This document shows positions 21,470 through 30,636 of a stretch of 30,636 nucleotides of DNA, in pieces; the stretch's first letter is position 1, and every line of letters begins with the position of its first letter. The notes under the pieces were generated by a model, which worked only from the letters and a program-made list of their open reading frames with translations, ran no database searches and was not told the DNA's origin. Source of the DNA: Perkinsus olseni (Eukaryota; Perkinsozoa; Perkinsida); contig JABANN010000419.1 of NCBI GenBank assembly GCA_013115125.1, forward strand, positions 1-30,636, written 5' to 3'. A program made the translations under genes and the position numbers.

Positions 21470-24400
21470 ATGTCTGAGGAGATCATCTCCACAGATGGCG
21501 GGTATCAGATAGTGCCGGTGGTCGGGGCGGATGCTGGCGGCATTATTATGATATCGGGGAAGAGGAGAAAGCGTGATACTCGATGGGGACCGAGGAAGCA
21601 CATAAAGCTCGGCAAACGGTAGTACTGGGAGTAGTAACGTATCGAGGAATGGGGCATATAAATAGCAGGCAAACTTGACTATGGTGCAGCAACATTGAAG
21701 GAACCATTCGCATGGTAAAACTGTCGTTAAGGCTTCTGAGGTGGCTGATAATGCTTTACTAATCAGTGCTTGCCCGGCTTGCCATATCCGTAAGATATCG
21801 CACTGTACACATGATTGGTGTATCGAGGCAGTAGATGTAGACGCCATTAGTGTATCGAGGCAGTAGATGTAGACGCCATTAGTGTATCGAGGCAGTAGAT
21901 GTAGACGCCATTAGTGTATCGAGGNNNNNNNNNNNNNNNNNNNNNNNNNNNNNNNNNNNNNNNNNNNNNNNNNNNNNNNNNNNNNNNNNNNNNNNNNNNN
22001 NNNNNNNNNNNNNNNNNNNNGAGGCAGTAGCTGTAGACATGATTGGTGTATCGAGGCAGTAGATGTAGACGCCATTAGTGTATCGAGGCAGTAGGTGTAG
22101 ACGCCATTAGTGTATCGAGGCAGTAGGTGTACACATGGTTGGTGCGTTGCTTTACTCGATGGCACCGCCCTGTAGTGAGTCATGGCTGCTTGTTCAGTCT
22201 ATCAACGGTGGAGGACAAGCCGTACAAGCCTCTACCCTTAGTAGACATCCCTTGTGGGTTGGGGTGGAAACAGGTCGATCAATTGATGAAGGAGATACGA
22301 TTAGAGGATCGTACTACCCAGGGAGGTCTACCATGACGATTGGTATCATGCGTATCTTTTTAGTGGACAATAAGCTTCGAGCAGAACCAATCAGGTTGGA
22401 GCTTGGCGACCCTGATATTCGACCGCCATCACCACCACCAACGTGAGCGTTTTGTTGGCCTTCGTCGTTGTCAGGGATGTAACGGTTTCTGGTGGTAACA
22501 GGTATGATCAGACTGGGACGAGGACTAATGATCGTACTACTAGAGTTAAGAAGGCAATGGAAGGGGAGCATAATAGGCTAGTGCGGTAAGAACTCGTCTA
22601 CTGACAGTTGTGATGGAGTTATTAAGGTACATGATGGCTACTGTGAGGGACTATATGCCGCCCGAGACATGGAGCAAGGCTAGGTGAGTAGAACCGAGTA
22701 TGAAGCGGTGAAGGAGTGGTAGTTGTAACAGGTTGGTGAAGAAAATTATCATACCACAGAAGAAGTATCCCGATGTGCCTTTCATGGCTATTATTGTGGG
22801 TGCTCGAGGAACCAATCATAAGCGTCTGCAGGTGAGGAGACGGTTGATGATGGGAGAGTAGCATAAATTTGTTTGCTCAGATGGAGTCGGGCTGCCGTAT
22901 TGAGATCCGAGGTAAGGGTATTAATGCGATGAATCAGACGATAGAGGAGCAGAATATGCCTCAGCACGTTCATATAGAAGGTTGGATATGCGGGCTTTCA
23001 TACCACTCCTTCGTCAACTCCTGTTGACTAGGCGATACCGAGGCCAACCTCATAAAGGCTACGGCCCTGTTGGAGCCTCTACTGGACCCGACCCATCCTG
23101 ACTTCGCCAGAGCTAGGGCACTCGGTAAGGGCGGAGCGTCATACCAGTTTGGAAGGTATCTTTGGTTGACTCAGGTTTGGAGCAGTTGGCTGTTGTTAAC
23201 GGTTATACTACCCAAGTACAGCACATACGGTGTGGGCTGTGCCAGGCTATGGGTCACCATGCCAGCCAGTGTCCTGAGTAAGAGGGTATGGGCGGAAAGG
23301 GTCCATGATGCTTGTGACGGTGGTAGGTTCAATAACGTGGAGATGTCGTATAAGATGGCTGATGTCAAGTGCGAGATCTGTGGCGATAAGGGACACGCCA
23401 CTATCGACTGTAGGAGGTGCCTTTGGAGTGGTATGGGTTATTGTACTGCAATCAGGTCCTCAGAAGGGTACGGCACAGCAGCAGTCGAAGGAATGGCGGG
23501 AGGGAGCGGAGGAGCGGGCTAAGGTACTGGTGGGCACTGGCGAGGAATGTACCAAGAATGATGATGCAGAGACCGACTGATACCCCTGTACATGTACTGA
23601 TGCGTGTACGAGGCTCTATCACTATCATGAGGGATCTGTAGGGAATGATTTACTTTGATGTTGTTTGTTCCTTTGATGTCAAACATTAACATGCTAGCGA
23701 TCCTGTGCCGTATGCTGTCGCTTTCCGTCGCAGCTCCTCATTCGACATGCAGTGTCCTGAGAGTCCCAATGGTTAGGTTGATCAAGAGTACGCTGATCTT
23801 ATTAACAACCTGGCTGAGGAGAATGACCCTCTCAAGACAGCAGCTCAACCAGGCCAACAGGTAGTAGCTGAGTGGTGCAGTGGACGACGAAGTATCGGCA
23901 ACGCACTTTCGCTGTGAAGGAATTCTATATAGAAAGCTGGCACGAATTCTAGCGAGTAAATTCTAGAATCTGGACACGACATATTTAACATCTTTTTAGA
24001 TTAACGGCTCAGCTGCAGCGGCGGGAAATGGCGATGATTTAACGATTCCATTCAAGGATGTTGGTAAGAGTTGGTATGGGAGAGGATGGGGAGGATTCCG
24101 AACTCGTCAGGTGCTTTCATCGGACCACAGGGGAGTAATATTAAGTTGCTGGAGGGCGAGACGGGATGCCAAATACATGTTGGTGAGTGCGGAGGCAGCA
24201 CTATCACCTCGGTCGATCGTTGTGCATGCGACTCTGGCTCTGTCTTTTCGCTGAAGCATTCGGAGAGGGGGAGGGCTCTGTAGTGGGTGGATGGGTGGAT
24301 TCTAGTTGGGTCTGTCGCGTGTTTCGGTATTATTTGTGTTTTAACGTAGATCAGTCGAGTAAGGAGACAGGGCACTGCCCGGTGCAGATCCAGGGTCCCC

Positions 24401-25781
24401 TCGGTGCCGTAGAGCAGGCCAAGGAGAAAGTACGGGAATGGTTGAAGAGGTAGGGGGCCTTCCTTTCTTCTGCACCGATCTGGTACCAATACTTTTCAGT
24501 CGTGAAGCGGGAGGCTCGGGTGCGAACGCTCAGATCCCTATGGTAGGCACGAGATAGTCTATGGTTCCATGCTCGACAGGCCTTTGTGCTGTATTTAGGT
24601 TCTAGGAGTGCCGGGGGATGAGGAGCCAATAAGACTGCCAGCGGCTCTTGTTGGTAGTGGATGTGCCGTAGCAGCCCTTCGCCATGCCTCTCACTCGTTC
24701 AGGTGTGTTCATCGGTCATAATAGTCAGAACATGAAGGCCTTGGAGAGGGACTTTGGCGTTGGTCTCATGCTGGGTGGGTAGTCCTGGAATCATTCCAAC
24801 AACAAAGGTTCCATCTCCTTTATTGTCGTCTCTCTCGCCTCCTTTCATTGTTCTGAATCAGTTCCCCATGACTGAGCCCCGGAGATGGCCCGGAGTCGTC
24901 ATTCTCTTTTCGACTTCGTATTGAATTTGGTGGCGTGTGTTAGGTGCCACGGTAACGTCGGTGCTTATTGCTCCGGTCTAGAAATTCACTCGGCGATTGT
25001 AGGACACGTTCGATCGGCGTATCTCTCCAGAATCTTCCGGCTGCGCACAGCGTATCTTTTGTCAGACGGGAAGAAAGAGAGTGGTATCTTGGACCATCCA
25101 ATTCTCTTCAGTGGATCGGACGAAGCGATTCTCGAGGCTAAGCCCAAGCTACGGGATTGGATCTCACGGTAGTGGAGGCCTCAGCGGTCATACCGCAATG
25201 CTGTGATGCTCTCTCAGGCAGCTGGCCACGCCCCAGGGAGAACCCAGTCTGGCGCAGATGCCAGGTTTTCCAGGTACTCACGAGGGGCTTCCGTCATGGT
25301 AGGGCGTCCTTCGTGAAGTTTTATGGTCAATTTTGGGATAGTAGTTGGCGGCGCTGTCGAATTTTCGGCAGCTAGGTTTGACGCGGAGAGAGGGAATCGT
25401 GAAAGTGCGAGTCGAACTTTAGTGACTGTCTCAGGCTTCCCGGGAGGCTTCCCTATTCCCGCGGCTCCTGGAGGAGCTGCTCCTTTCGTGCCTATGGCCG
25501 CGGGTATGCCGATGATGACAGGCATGATGGCGGCCGCCCCTCCTCAAGGCATGATGGCTGTTGCTGCTGCTGCTGCCGCTGGGTATTCTCCTCAAATGCA
25601 GCAAGCATACATGCCACCTCCACCCGTGGCAGGACAGGTGGGAGTAGGGGGGATGGAGAGGTGTAGAGTGTGGACCGTATGTGTGGTTCAGTACCAAGCT
25701 GCACCGATGGACCAAGCCTCGTGGCAGCTACTTTATCAGCAGCGACTGCAACAGGAACAGATGAAGTACAATCAGCAGTAG
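21470..25781 (+). CDS. SF1: Branchpoint-binding splicing factor SF1/BBP-like protein with three KH domains
   Basis: SF1/BBP binds the intron branchpoint and helps load U2AF in early spliceosomes (nucleus). Exon 1 (21470-21618) ends with GKRRKRDTRWGP, matching the basic-Arg-Trp U2AF-binding motif of SF1 N-termini (W39). Then come VDQLMKEIRLEDRTTQG (to 22325), LRAEPIRLELGDPDIRPPSP (22364-22442), YDQTGTRTNDRTTRVKKAME (22502-22585), DYMPPETWSKAR and KYPDVPFMAIIVGARGTNHK (KH1, GARG loop). Zinc knuckle 1 is CGLCQAMGHHASQC (23231-23272) and knuckle 2 is CEICGDKGHATIDC (23370-23411). VDQEYADLINNLAEEN follows, as after SF1 knuckles. KH2 is FKDVGAFIGPQGSNIKLLEG and KH3 is AALVGVFIGHNSQNMKALER. The tail is Pro/Met/Ala-rich and ends with ASWQLLYQQRLQQEQMKYNQ, a Trp-containing Q-rich C-terminus. 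TAG is at 25779-25781. Usual SF1 has one KH, so KH2 and KH3 are unusual. Introns are mostly 38-60 nt. The part between exon 1 and about 22274 is not resolved and holds the gap. Confidence 0.85.
21808..22140. repeat. 32-bp minisatellite inside the SF1-like gene
   Basis: Tandem units of about 32 bp contain gtatcgaggcagtagatgta followed by either gacgccattagt or gacatgattggt / cacatgattggt. Four units are visible left of the gap and about four right of it. There are two interspersed end variants (cgccatta and catgattg) and single-base variants (gtagat, gtaggt, gtagct). It lies in the intron region between the first exon and the IRLEDRTTQ exon of the SF1-like gene. Open frames through it are shadows of the repeat. 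Confidence 0.9.
21925..22020. other. Assembly gap (96 N)
   Basis: A run of 96 N inside the 32-bp tandem repeat. Repeat sequence resumes directly on both sides, so the true copy number is unknown and the array may be longer or shorter than drawn. The flanking gagg words are 100 nt apart, which is not a multiple of 32, so the gap length is not a faithful repeat count. Confidence 0.97.
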
Positions 25782-25875
25782 CCGAGGACGCCGAGGACGA
25801 TCATCAACAGAACCATTGTCATACATTTCATTGTGACCTGACGAGTTTTGAGCTTTAGTATGTGACTAGGGCGGG

Positions 25876-25902
25876 AGTTGGGGAAGTTGTGGTACTCGCC
25901 AG
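25876..25902 (+). promoter_or_regulatory. 27-nt block conserved upstream of acyltransferase copies 1 and 2 (first copy)
   Basis: The block from agttggggaagttgtgg to tcgccag matches the block at 28173-28199 at 24 of 27 positions, while the sequence on both sides is unrelated. It ends 33 nt before the ATG of copy 1. It could be a shared 5' UTR or promoter element, or a small conserved upstream exon, since both copies have AG just before TTGG. Confidence 0.5.
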
Positions 25903-25935
25903 GACGTGGCAGTTGTCTGGATTCCACCACTATCG

Positions 25936-27291
25936 ATGCTGCGTGAGAGCCTCTTGGTGCTTCGTGACCTTTCGACAGCACCATGGTCGGTATTGTTAAC
26001 CTCTGGTCCCGTGTTAACTATATCGGTCATCCTCATCACAATTCTCCTCTTTTGTGCCCTCCACAAGCTGACGGTGCAGCAGAGGGTCCCCCACATAAGA
26101 GAGGTAAGCCGGAAACATGCAGGGCCGTCGTAGTAGTTGTCGTTTCAGGGTGATGGTTCGGACAACACCCGGAGCGAGGAGAAGTCGAAGGAGCATCCCT
26201 CTCGGTATCCGGCGGTGGACTATTGGCGAGGGATGTGCATCAGCTTCGTCGTTATGTACCACATGGTTGGCAACTTCCGTATCAATGGTCTGATACCCAG
26301 CGGTTTTCGAGGGGTAAATTATTCCGATCCCTGCCCTAAGTGGAACTACTTTACCTTTTTCCTTTACTACGTGGTATTCCAGACTACATGCCATCTGGGT
26401 AGGTTTGTGTCGCCCTATCTCCACTACATCTTGTAAGCTACCAGCATCAGCCTCAGCCTCTGGGCCACTGAAGCACGCTGATGGCATCAGGTTCACCCCT
26501 TGCACTGTGTACTGCATTTGTTTGTGGTGGCGGGAGAGTCAAGTCGCTGGTGTGGCGATGCTCCAAGTGTGTGTTGGTCTATCCCAAGCCCTGGCCAACA
26601 GAGGACGGGTTATCAGATGGAAGGGTGTCATCCATCGCACGATCAAGCTGGCTCTATTCGCCGCCATGCTCAGCGCTTACACGTGAGGGCTCAGGGGCTG
26701 CTCAATAAACTGACTCTGGAACTCAGAATGGATTCTGGAACCGTATTTTAAGAGTGAAGATCAATCCCAGAATCGATTCTCAGTTTTGAGAATTTGCTGA
26801 GAACCGAGCAGAGGGTTACTGTTCTGGTCCTGGCACCGTCTCTGTTGCGTAGATTCTATCGCTTTCCTGAGTCCCCCATTGTTTTCGGAGCCCTCCACTG
26901 TATCTGTCTCAACAGTCTGCTCTGTCTACCCTTCGTGAAGGTACTGCCTTTCTGTGCTGCCATCACTGCCTAGCTCCTCCCTGTCAGTACCCTCACCTCG
27001 CCCTGCCTGGTTTCCTGTTCTGCCAACTCTATACCATGCTCATCGGTACTTTTCCCTTGGAAGTTGACATCGATCGTCCCTCCCTGGACGTCATGCCGTG
27101 GTGAGTGTTATCTCATCATCATCCATCAGCTCCTCACAGGTGTCTACTTCAGGTTCAGCAATCTCGGATTCTGCTTGCTGGGGGTCTGGCTGCACGACCG
27201 TCAAGTTCACACCATCGAGTCTCTGCGCCTCTTCCCCTTCCGAACCCGAGTTCCATTCGAAGAGTCTGTTTTCTGCACGCTCGGCCGATGG
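25936..27291 (+). CDS. DUF1624/HGSNAT-like membrane acyltransferase, copy 1 (C-terminus apparently missing)
   Basis: Exons 25936-26103, 26149-26432, 26491-26682, 26853-26940, 26988-27100 and 27153-27291, all with kept phase (328 codons). Landmarks: an N-terminal membrane segment (VLTISVILITILLFCALHKL); the family signature RYPAVDYWRGMCISFVVMYH with the conserved Arg-Gly and His; LWWRESQVAGVAMLQVCVGL; RTIKLALFAAMLSAYT; FGALHCICLNSLLCLPFV; LEVDIDRPSLDVMPW; and FSNLGFCLLGVWLH. The relatives (PF07786 type) are multi-pass enzymes that move acetyl groups across lysosomal or cell membranes. The last exon of copy 2 (SLIIYLLHQG) has no counterpart after 27291. What follows the donor gives no matching codons before 27470, so the protein may lack its final helix. 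Copy 1 is the most diverged of the three. Confidence 0.75.
26725..26780. repeat. Palindrome-bearing long intron in acyltransferase copy 1
   Basis: The intron 26683-26852 is 170 nt, about three times longer than its counterparts. It contains agaat-gg-attct (about 26725-26736) and the perfect 12-bp palindrome agaatcgattct (26769-26780), with further ctgg/ccag and tgag/ctca words around them. This could be a decayed small insertion; I see no clear terminal repeats or target duplication. Confidence 0.35.
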
Positions 27292-28172
27292 GTAAGCCGC
27301 GCATTCGCTTCTACCAGTATTGGAGAATTCGGGCCCGTCGTTGGGTATATGGCTGATGCAAGAGTAGCCGTTGGAGCGAACTCGAACTAGCTCTCGATAT
27401 CGATCAGTCTGGACTAGAGGAGTGGGTAGTCTAATTTAGTCAACCGGGTGTACTTTAACGAATACTTTGCACCAGCGTTCCCTGTAACAATCCGCTCTCC
27501 CTTCCGCCCGCCCTAAGACCAACTATCGCACTTTTCCGCGCCCATATTCCCACATCTGACGTAACGAAGACATACAGTAGAGTCCACCTAGGCGCGTGGC
27601 ACCCACGTGCGGGTTGCGCGTGCGTGCGTACGCACTCACAATGGGCCGTCTCCCTTGAATCGTTCCATAACTCACTCTCTTGGACATCGTCGGATTCTCG
27701 CGCTCCTGAATGCCTTGTGTTTCTCAATAAACCGCTCTATTCAAGTGGCTGTGCATACGCAAAGCTGCTGGAAAGTTGAGTACTGTTGTGGCGAGTGTCT
27801 GGATCATAACGCATCGGGTAAATGGTCGAAATGGCGATCATAACTGCATGCCCCCTTCTCCAGCTGGAACGAGGCGACCCACAGACTGGTTGTCAGGAAG
27901 ATGGGAAATGATCAGGGGCGCTCGTCATGAACTCCTTCAACACGGGTTTTCACTTCTTCTTATTTCAGTCGTTGGTGGTGTACCTCTGCCATGAGATGGT
28001 ATTCGTGCCTTTGACCCTTGCAGTGAAGCAGTGGAAACCCCAAGCGGTGGTATGATGGCGATGTGAAGTTTCTCTTGATCGTTCCGCTCAAGTTTACTAT
28101 TTTTTATTTCTTATTTGATCACTAGCAACGATGAAGTTAACTTTCTGATTATTATTTCCCTTCTGGCACTTT
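27292..28172. other. Intergenic region between acyltransferase copies 1 and 2
   Basis: About 880 nt. No reading frame here continues either neighbour or shows a motif. A T-rich patch (tttactattttttatttctt, about 28092-28111) lies about 170 nt upstream of copy 2 and may be part of its promoter. No RNA gene or tandem repeat is seen. Confidence 0.5.
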
Positions 28173-28199
28173 AGTTGGTGAAATTGTGGTACCCGCCAG
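28173..28199 (+). promoter_or_regulatory. 27-nt block conserved upstream of acyltransferase copies 1 and 2 (second copy)
   Basis: The partner of the block at 25876-25902, with three differences (g/t, g/a, t/c). Here it ends 81 nt before the ATG of copy 2 and follows a pyrimidine-rich stretch ending ctttag. That makes a splice-acceptor role (cis, or spliced-leader) possible. I did not find it upstream of copy 3. Confidence 0.5.
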
Positions 28200-28280
28200 A
28201 CTGAGGAGGCTATCACACTCCTGCTGCTGCTGCTGTCAGCCCGTCGCCTTAGACACGTTCTGGGCAGGGTTTTCTTACCA

Positions 28281-29643
28281 ATGAGCGCTCCTATCAACAG
28301 TCTCTCTTCGGACTTGGGCGTCCTGATGATAGCGGGCTGCACGATGACTGCCAGCCTCAGTCTGGTGCATTGGCTGTCCATGGACGAGAGGGCGCGGTTT
28401 AAGCGTGCCTGGACTGACTACGAGCAGGTCAGGGTCAGCCGTGGTCGCTCAGTAGATGCGCACGATTATTTTTTTCTTCAGATTCCGGCAAGAGAAGGTA
28501 TGGAAGAGGAGATGAGCGTCCTGGGTGAAGAGGACTCGAAGAGACGGCGAGGTCGGCCAAAGCCTCGGGCGCCTTTCATCGACTTCCTGCGGGGGCTCAG
28601 TCTGGCCTTTATCGTATCCTTCCACTTTATGTGGGACCTCCGTGAGTTTCACTTTCTTCCGCACGCCCCCCCGCTGGACAAGGCCGGGGGATTGCCAATA
28701 AGAAATTACCTATTTTTTATCGTCTACTTTGCCATCTCCTTCACCTCCTGCATCGTCGCCTGCCTCTACTCGCCGTACCTGGGCTATGCAGTGTGAGTGG
28801 GTGGTATCCAGACGTCCGTGAAGTACCATGGTCAGCCTTAGATACGCTCCCATGGTCACGTACTGCATCTACAGTATGTGGTGGGAGTCGCAAGTGTCGG
28901 GTGTATGTCTGATAATGATATGCCTTGGGATGTCCCAGGCGCTGGTACATCGAAATGGTGTAGTCTGGAAGGAAGTCCTCACCAGGGCCGCCAGGCTGAG
29001 CGCCCTTGCGGCACTCATCACTGCGCTCTCGTGAGAGGACTTAAGCGAGCGTCCTCTGTGTTCCGATGCTTCCTTTGGCAGGCTGTGGTTCACTCCCAAT
29101 CAGTGGGTTTACTTCGGCGCGGTGCACTGTCTCTGCCTCAACAGTCTGCTTACAGTTCCCTTTGCGAGGGTGAGTTCCTCTCCCCTACTCATTTCAGAAT
29201 TGCCATTACTTTATCTGTGCTTTAGCGACCCCAGGCGGCCCTGCTTGGCTTCCTATTCATACAGTCCTACACCATGGCCTTCGGAGCATGCCCACTCGAA
29301 GTACCGCTCGACTGGCCCACCCTTGATGTCATGCCTTGGTAGAACTCTTGTTCCCATCCGATACCGGGTTCGCACCTGCCGCCCCTTTGTAGGTTCCACA
29401 ACTTCGGTTACTGTCTACTGGGTGTGTGGCTTTACAGCAAGGGCCTCCACAAGTTGGCCTCGATCAGCGTGATACCAGGGACCCGTGTTTACTTAGAAGA
29501 CACCGTTCTCACTACATTCGGCCGACATGTGAGTCACCGGTTGCCCATGCTATGCGCCACTGTTGTTGTCTCAGTCCCTCATAATTTACCTGCTCCATCA
29601 AGGTCTACTGTTTCCAATCGTATACGGCGTCTCTCTGCTATAG
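28281..29643 (+). CDS. DUF1624/HGSNAT-like membrane acyltransferase, copy 2 (complete)
   Basis: Exons 28281-28792, 28836-29030, 29082-29169, 29226-29338, 29393-29528 and 29575-29643 total 1113 nt, exactly 370 residues plus TAG. Order: N-terminal membrane segment (GVLMIAGCTMTASLSLVHWL); a charged linker with KRRRGRPKP; the signature FIDFLRGLSLAFIVSFHFMW (Arg-Gly and His conserved in the family); NYLFFIVYFAISFTSCIVAC; YCIYSMWWESQVSGVCLIMI; LTRAARLSALAALITAL; QWVYFGAVHCLCLNSLLTVP; LEVPLDWPTLDVMPW; FHNFGYCLLGVWLYSKGLHK; and FGRHSLIIYLLHQGLLFPIV, the family's C-terminal GRHSL..Y..HQ motif. This points to a multi-pass enzyme transferring an acyl (in HGSNAT, acetyl from acetyl-CoA) group across a membrane. 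The substrate is unknown here. Exon lengths 88 and 113 match copy 1 exactly. Confidence 0.88.
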
Positions 29644-29989
29644 GCTGACATCCTTGCTTGTCGTGTTCCCTTATATTATGATAATGCAGCGGAAGTATGG
29701 TAGGGTTGTGTTGTGAGTGAGAGTAACTTGTTCGGTATGCCAGCTCGGACTGTAACGTTCTCATGTAACGAGAATTTGATCTATGCTCCAATCCACATCC
29801 TCGCTATCGCTGAGGGCTTCCTCTCTCGTCACTGCTGACAACGTCTTTTGATGGTGCTGCTCCTCTGCTCCCCGTCGTTAGCCCAGCCCGTAGTCTTAGT
29901 GTTTTGACACCTGAAGTGCTCTCAAGTCAGTTGATACCGCTTTGTATGGGAAAGAGCATTTGAGTAGTTTGTTGTAGAACTTTTTACAC
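29644..29989. other. Intergenic region between acyltransferase copies 2 and 3
   Basis: About 350 nt with no supported gene. It must hold the 3' end of copy 2 and the promoter of copy 3. The conserved 27-nt block of the other copies is not seen. Confidence 0.5.
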
Positions 29990-30636
29990 ATGCCGTTCGC
30001 GGACTTGGAGTTCTTGGACCCCACCACATACATGGGGACAGCTGTGTGGGAGAATTTCTCCCTTCCCTCTGTCAAGTCAGCTCTCGTTCTAACAGCCCTT
30101 GGTTCGGTCATCTCCTGCGGTCTTTGTACCTTTCACTGTCTCACACGGAGAGAACGAGCAGCTCATAAGGCGGCACATGAAGGCTTCGACGAGGTGTCGA
30201 ACATTGAGAAGGGGCAGGCTGCCGCTGATGATGGTAGCGATGTGGTTGTTGGCGATGGTGGAAGGGTGGTAGCCAAACCGAGGTATCCAGCAGTGGACTA
30301 CCTCAGAGGCCTGTGTCTGATGTTCATTGTCACATTTCATTTATTGTGGGCCCTTGCCGATTTTGGTCTCCTACCCGGCTTTCCTGCGAAAGTCTCCTTC
30401 AACCTGCCCGTATCCAACTACGTCTATTTCGCTGCCTTCTATAGCGTGTCATTCACATGGGCGAATCTTCTATTCATATTCATCCACCCATACCTCTACT
30501 ATCTGATGTGAGGCTGTGCAGCTCTATCATCGCGCTATCCGTGCTTCGACCTCAGGTTCTCACTCGCTACACTACTATGCATCTACATACTGTGTTGGGA
30601 ATCGGAGATATCGGGAGTATGCCTGATAATGCTATG
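29990..30636 (+). CDS. DUF1624/HGSNAT-like membrane acyltransferase, copy 3 (cut by window end)
   Basis: Exon 1 is 29990-30507, the intron 30508-30555 (gtgagg...cctcag, 48 nt), and exon 2 runs from 30556 past the window edge. N-terminal membrane segment VKSALVLTALGSVISCGLCT; an acidic linker (DEVSNIEKGQAAADDGSDVV); the signature YPAVDYLRGLCLMFIVTFHL with Arg-Gly and His; NYVYFAAFYSVSFTWANLLF; then exon 2 LATLLCIYILCWESEISGVC. The intron sits at the same place and phase (phase 2, just after the second hydrophobic stretch) as in copies 1 and 2. The linker between the first helix and the signature differs completely from the other copies. Confidence 0.85.

Noticed and set aside
21452-22183. Long minus-strand frames rich in STASIHQSC-like repeats
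   Set aside because: These are shadows of the 32-bp minisatellite and run through the N gap; there is no start, splice or domain support.
25323-25430. Fourth KH domain in the SF1-like protein (FGIVVGGAVEFSAARF...)
   Set aside because: The stretch can be read as intron between GTHEGLPS and GFPGGFPIP exons, lacks a proper GxxG context, and does not join in phase with confidence.
1-30636. CRISPR arrays, bacterial operons, rRNA genes, transposases
   Set aside because: None seen. The only arrays are the 32-bp, 45-bp and coding repeats described, and gene structure is eukaryotic.

Overview
The window is nuclear DNA of a eukaryotic microbe (protist). Every well-supported gene is split by very short GT-AG introns, mostly about 34-55 nt. 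Two families are diagnostic of eukaryotes: a branchpoint-binding splicing factor (SF1/BBP) and an animal-type Na+/Ca2+ exchanger with Calx-beta domains. A run of 96 N inside a tandem repeat shows that this is a draft assembly. The compact genes, tiny introns, small secreted-protein genes and tandem paralogues would fit an alveolate such as Perkinsus. That assignment is a guess from style, not from a marker gene.

Layout. 1-1957 holds no gene I can support well. 1958-3021 has two small minus-strand candidates for secreted proteins. 3102-8123 (+) is one long many-exon gene for a Pro/Ser/Arg-rich, largely disordered protein with a run of PHPPAERLG repeats. About 8703-11059 (+) is a many-exon gene that reads like a GT-B glycosyltransferase. 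11480-12676 (-) holds two more candidate secreted-protein genes. 12720-14220 is mostly gene-free, with a short 45-bp tandem repeat and perfect palindromes. 14224-16226 (-) is a twelve-exon protein kinase-like gene whose catalytic motifs look degenerate. 17133-20960 (+) is the Na+/Ca2+ exchanger. 21470-25781 (+) is an SF1/BBP-like gene with three KH domains and two zinc knuckles; its first intron region carries a 32-bp minisatellite and the assembly gap. 25936 to the window end is a tandem array of three DUF1624/HGSNAT-like membrane acyltransferase genes with shared intron positions; the third is cut by the window edge.

Gene models were built by hand, by splicing GT-AG introns so that phase and family motifs are kept. 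The kinase-like gene, exchanger, SF1 and acyltransferase models are strong: phases close, and acyltransferase copy 2 totals exactly 371 codons. The 5' ends of the exchanger, the disordered protein and the GT-like gene are not resolved. There is no shared pathway. The genes look like ordinary neighbours: signalling, Ca2+ export, splicing and (probably) endolysosomal or plasma-membrane acetyl transfer. I saw no retrovirus-like, Polinton-like or other virus-derived element, no transposase, no rRNA and no convincing tRNA.
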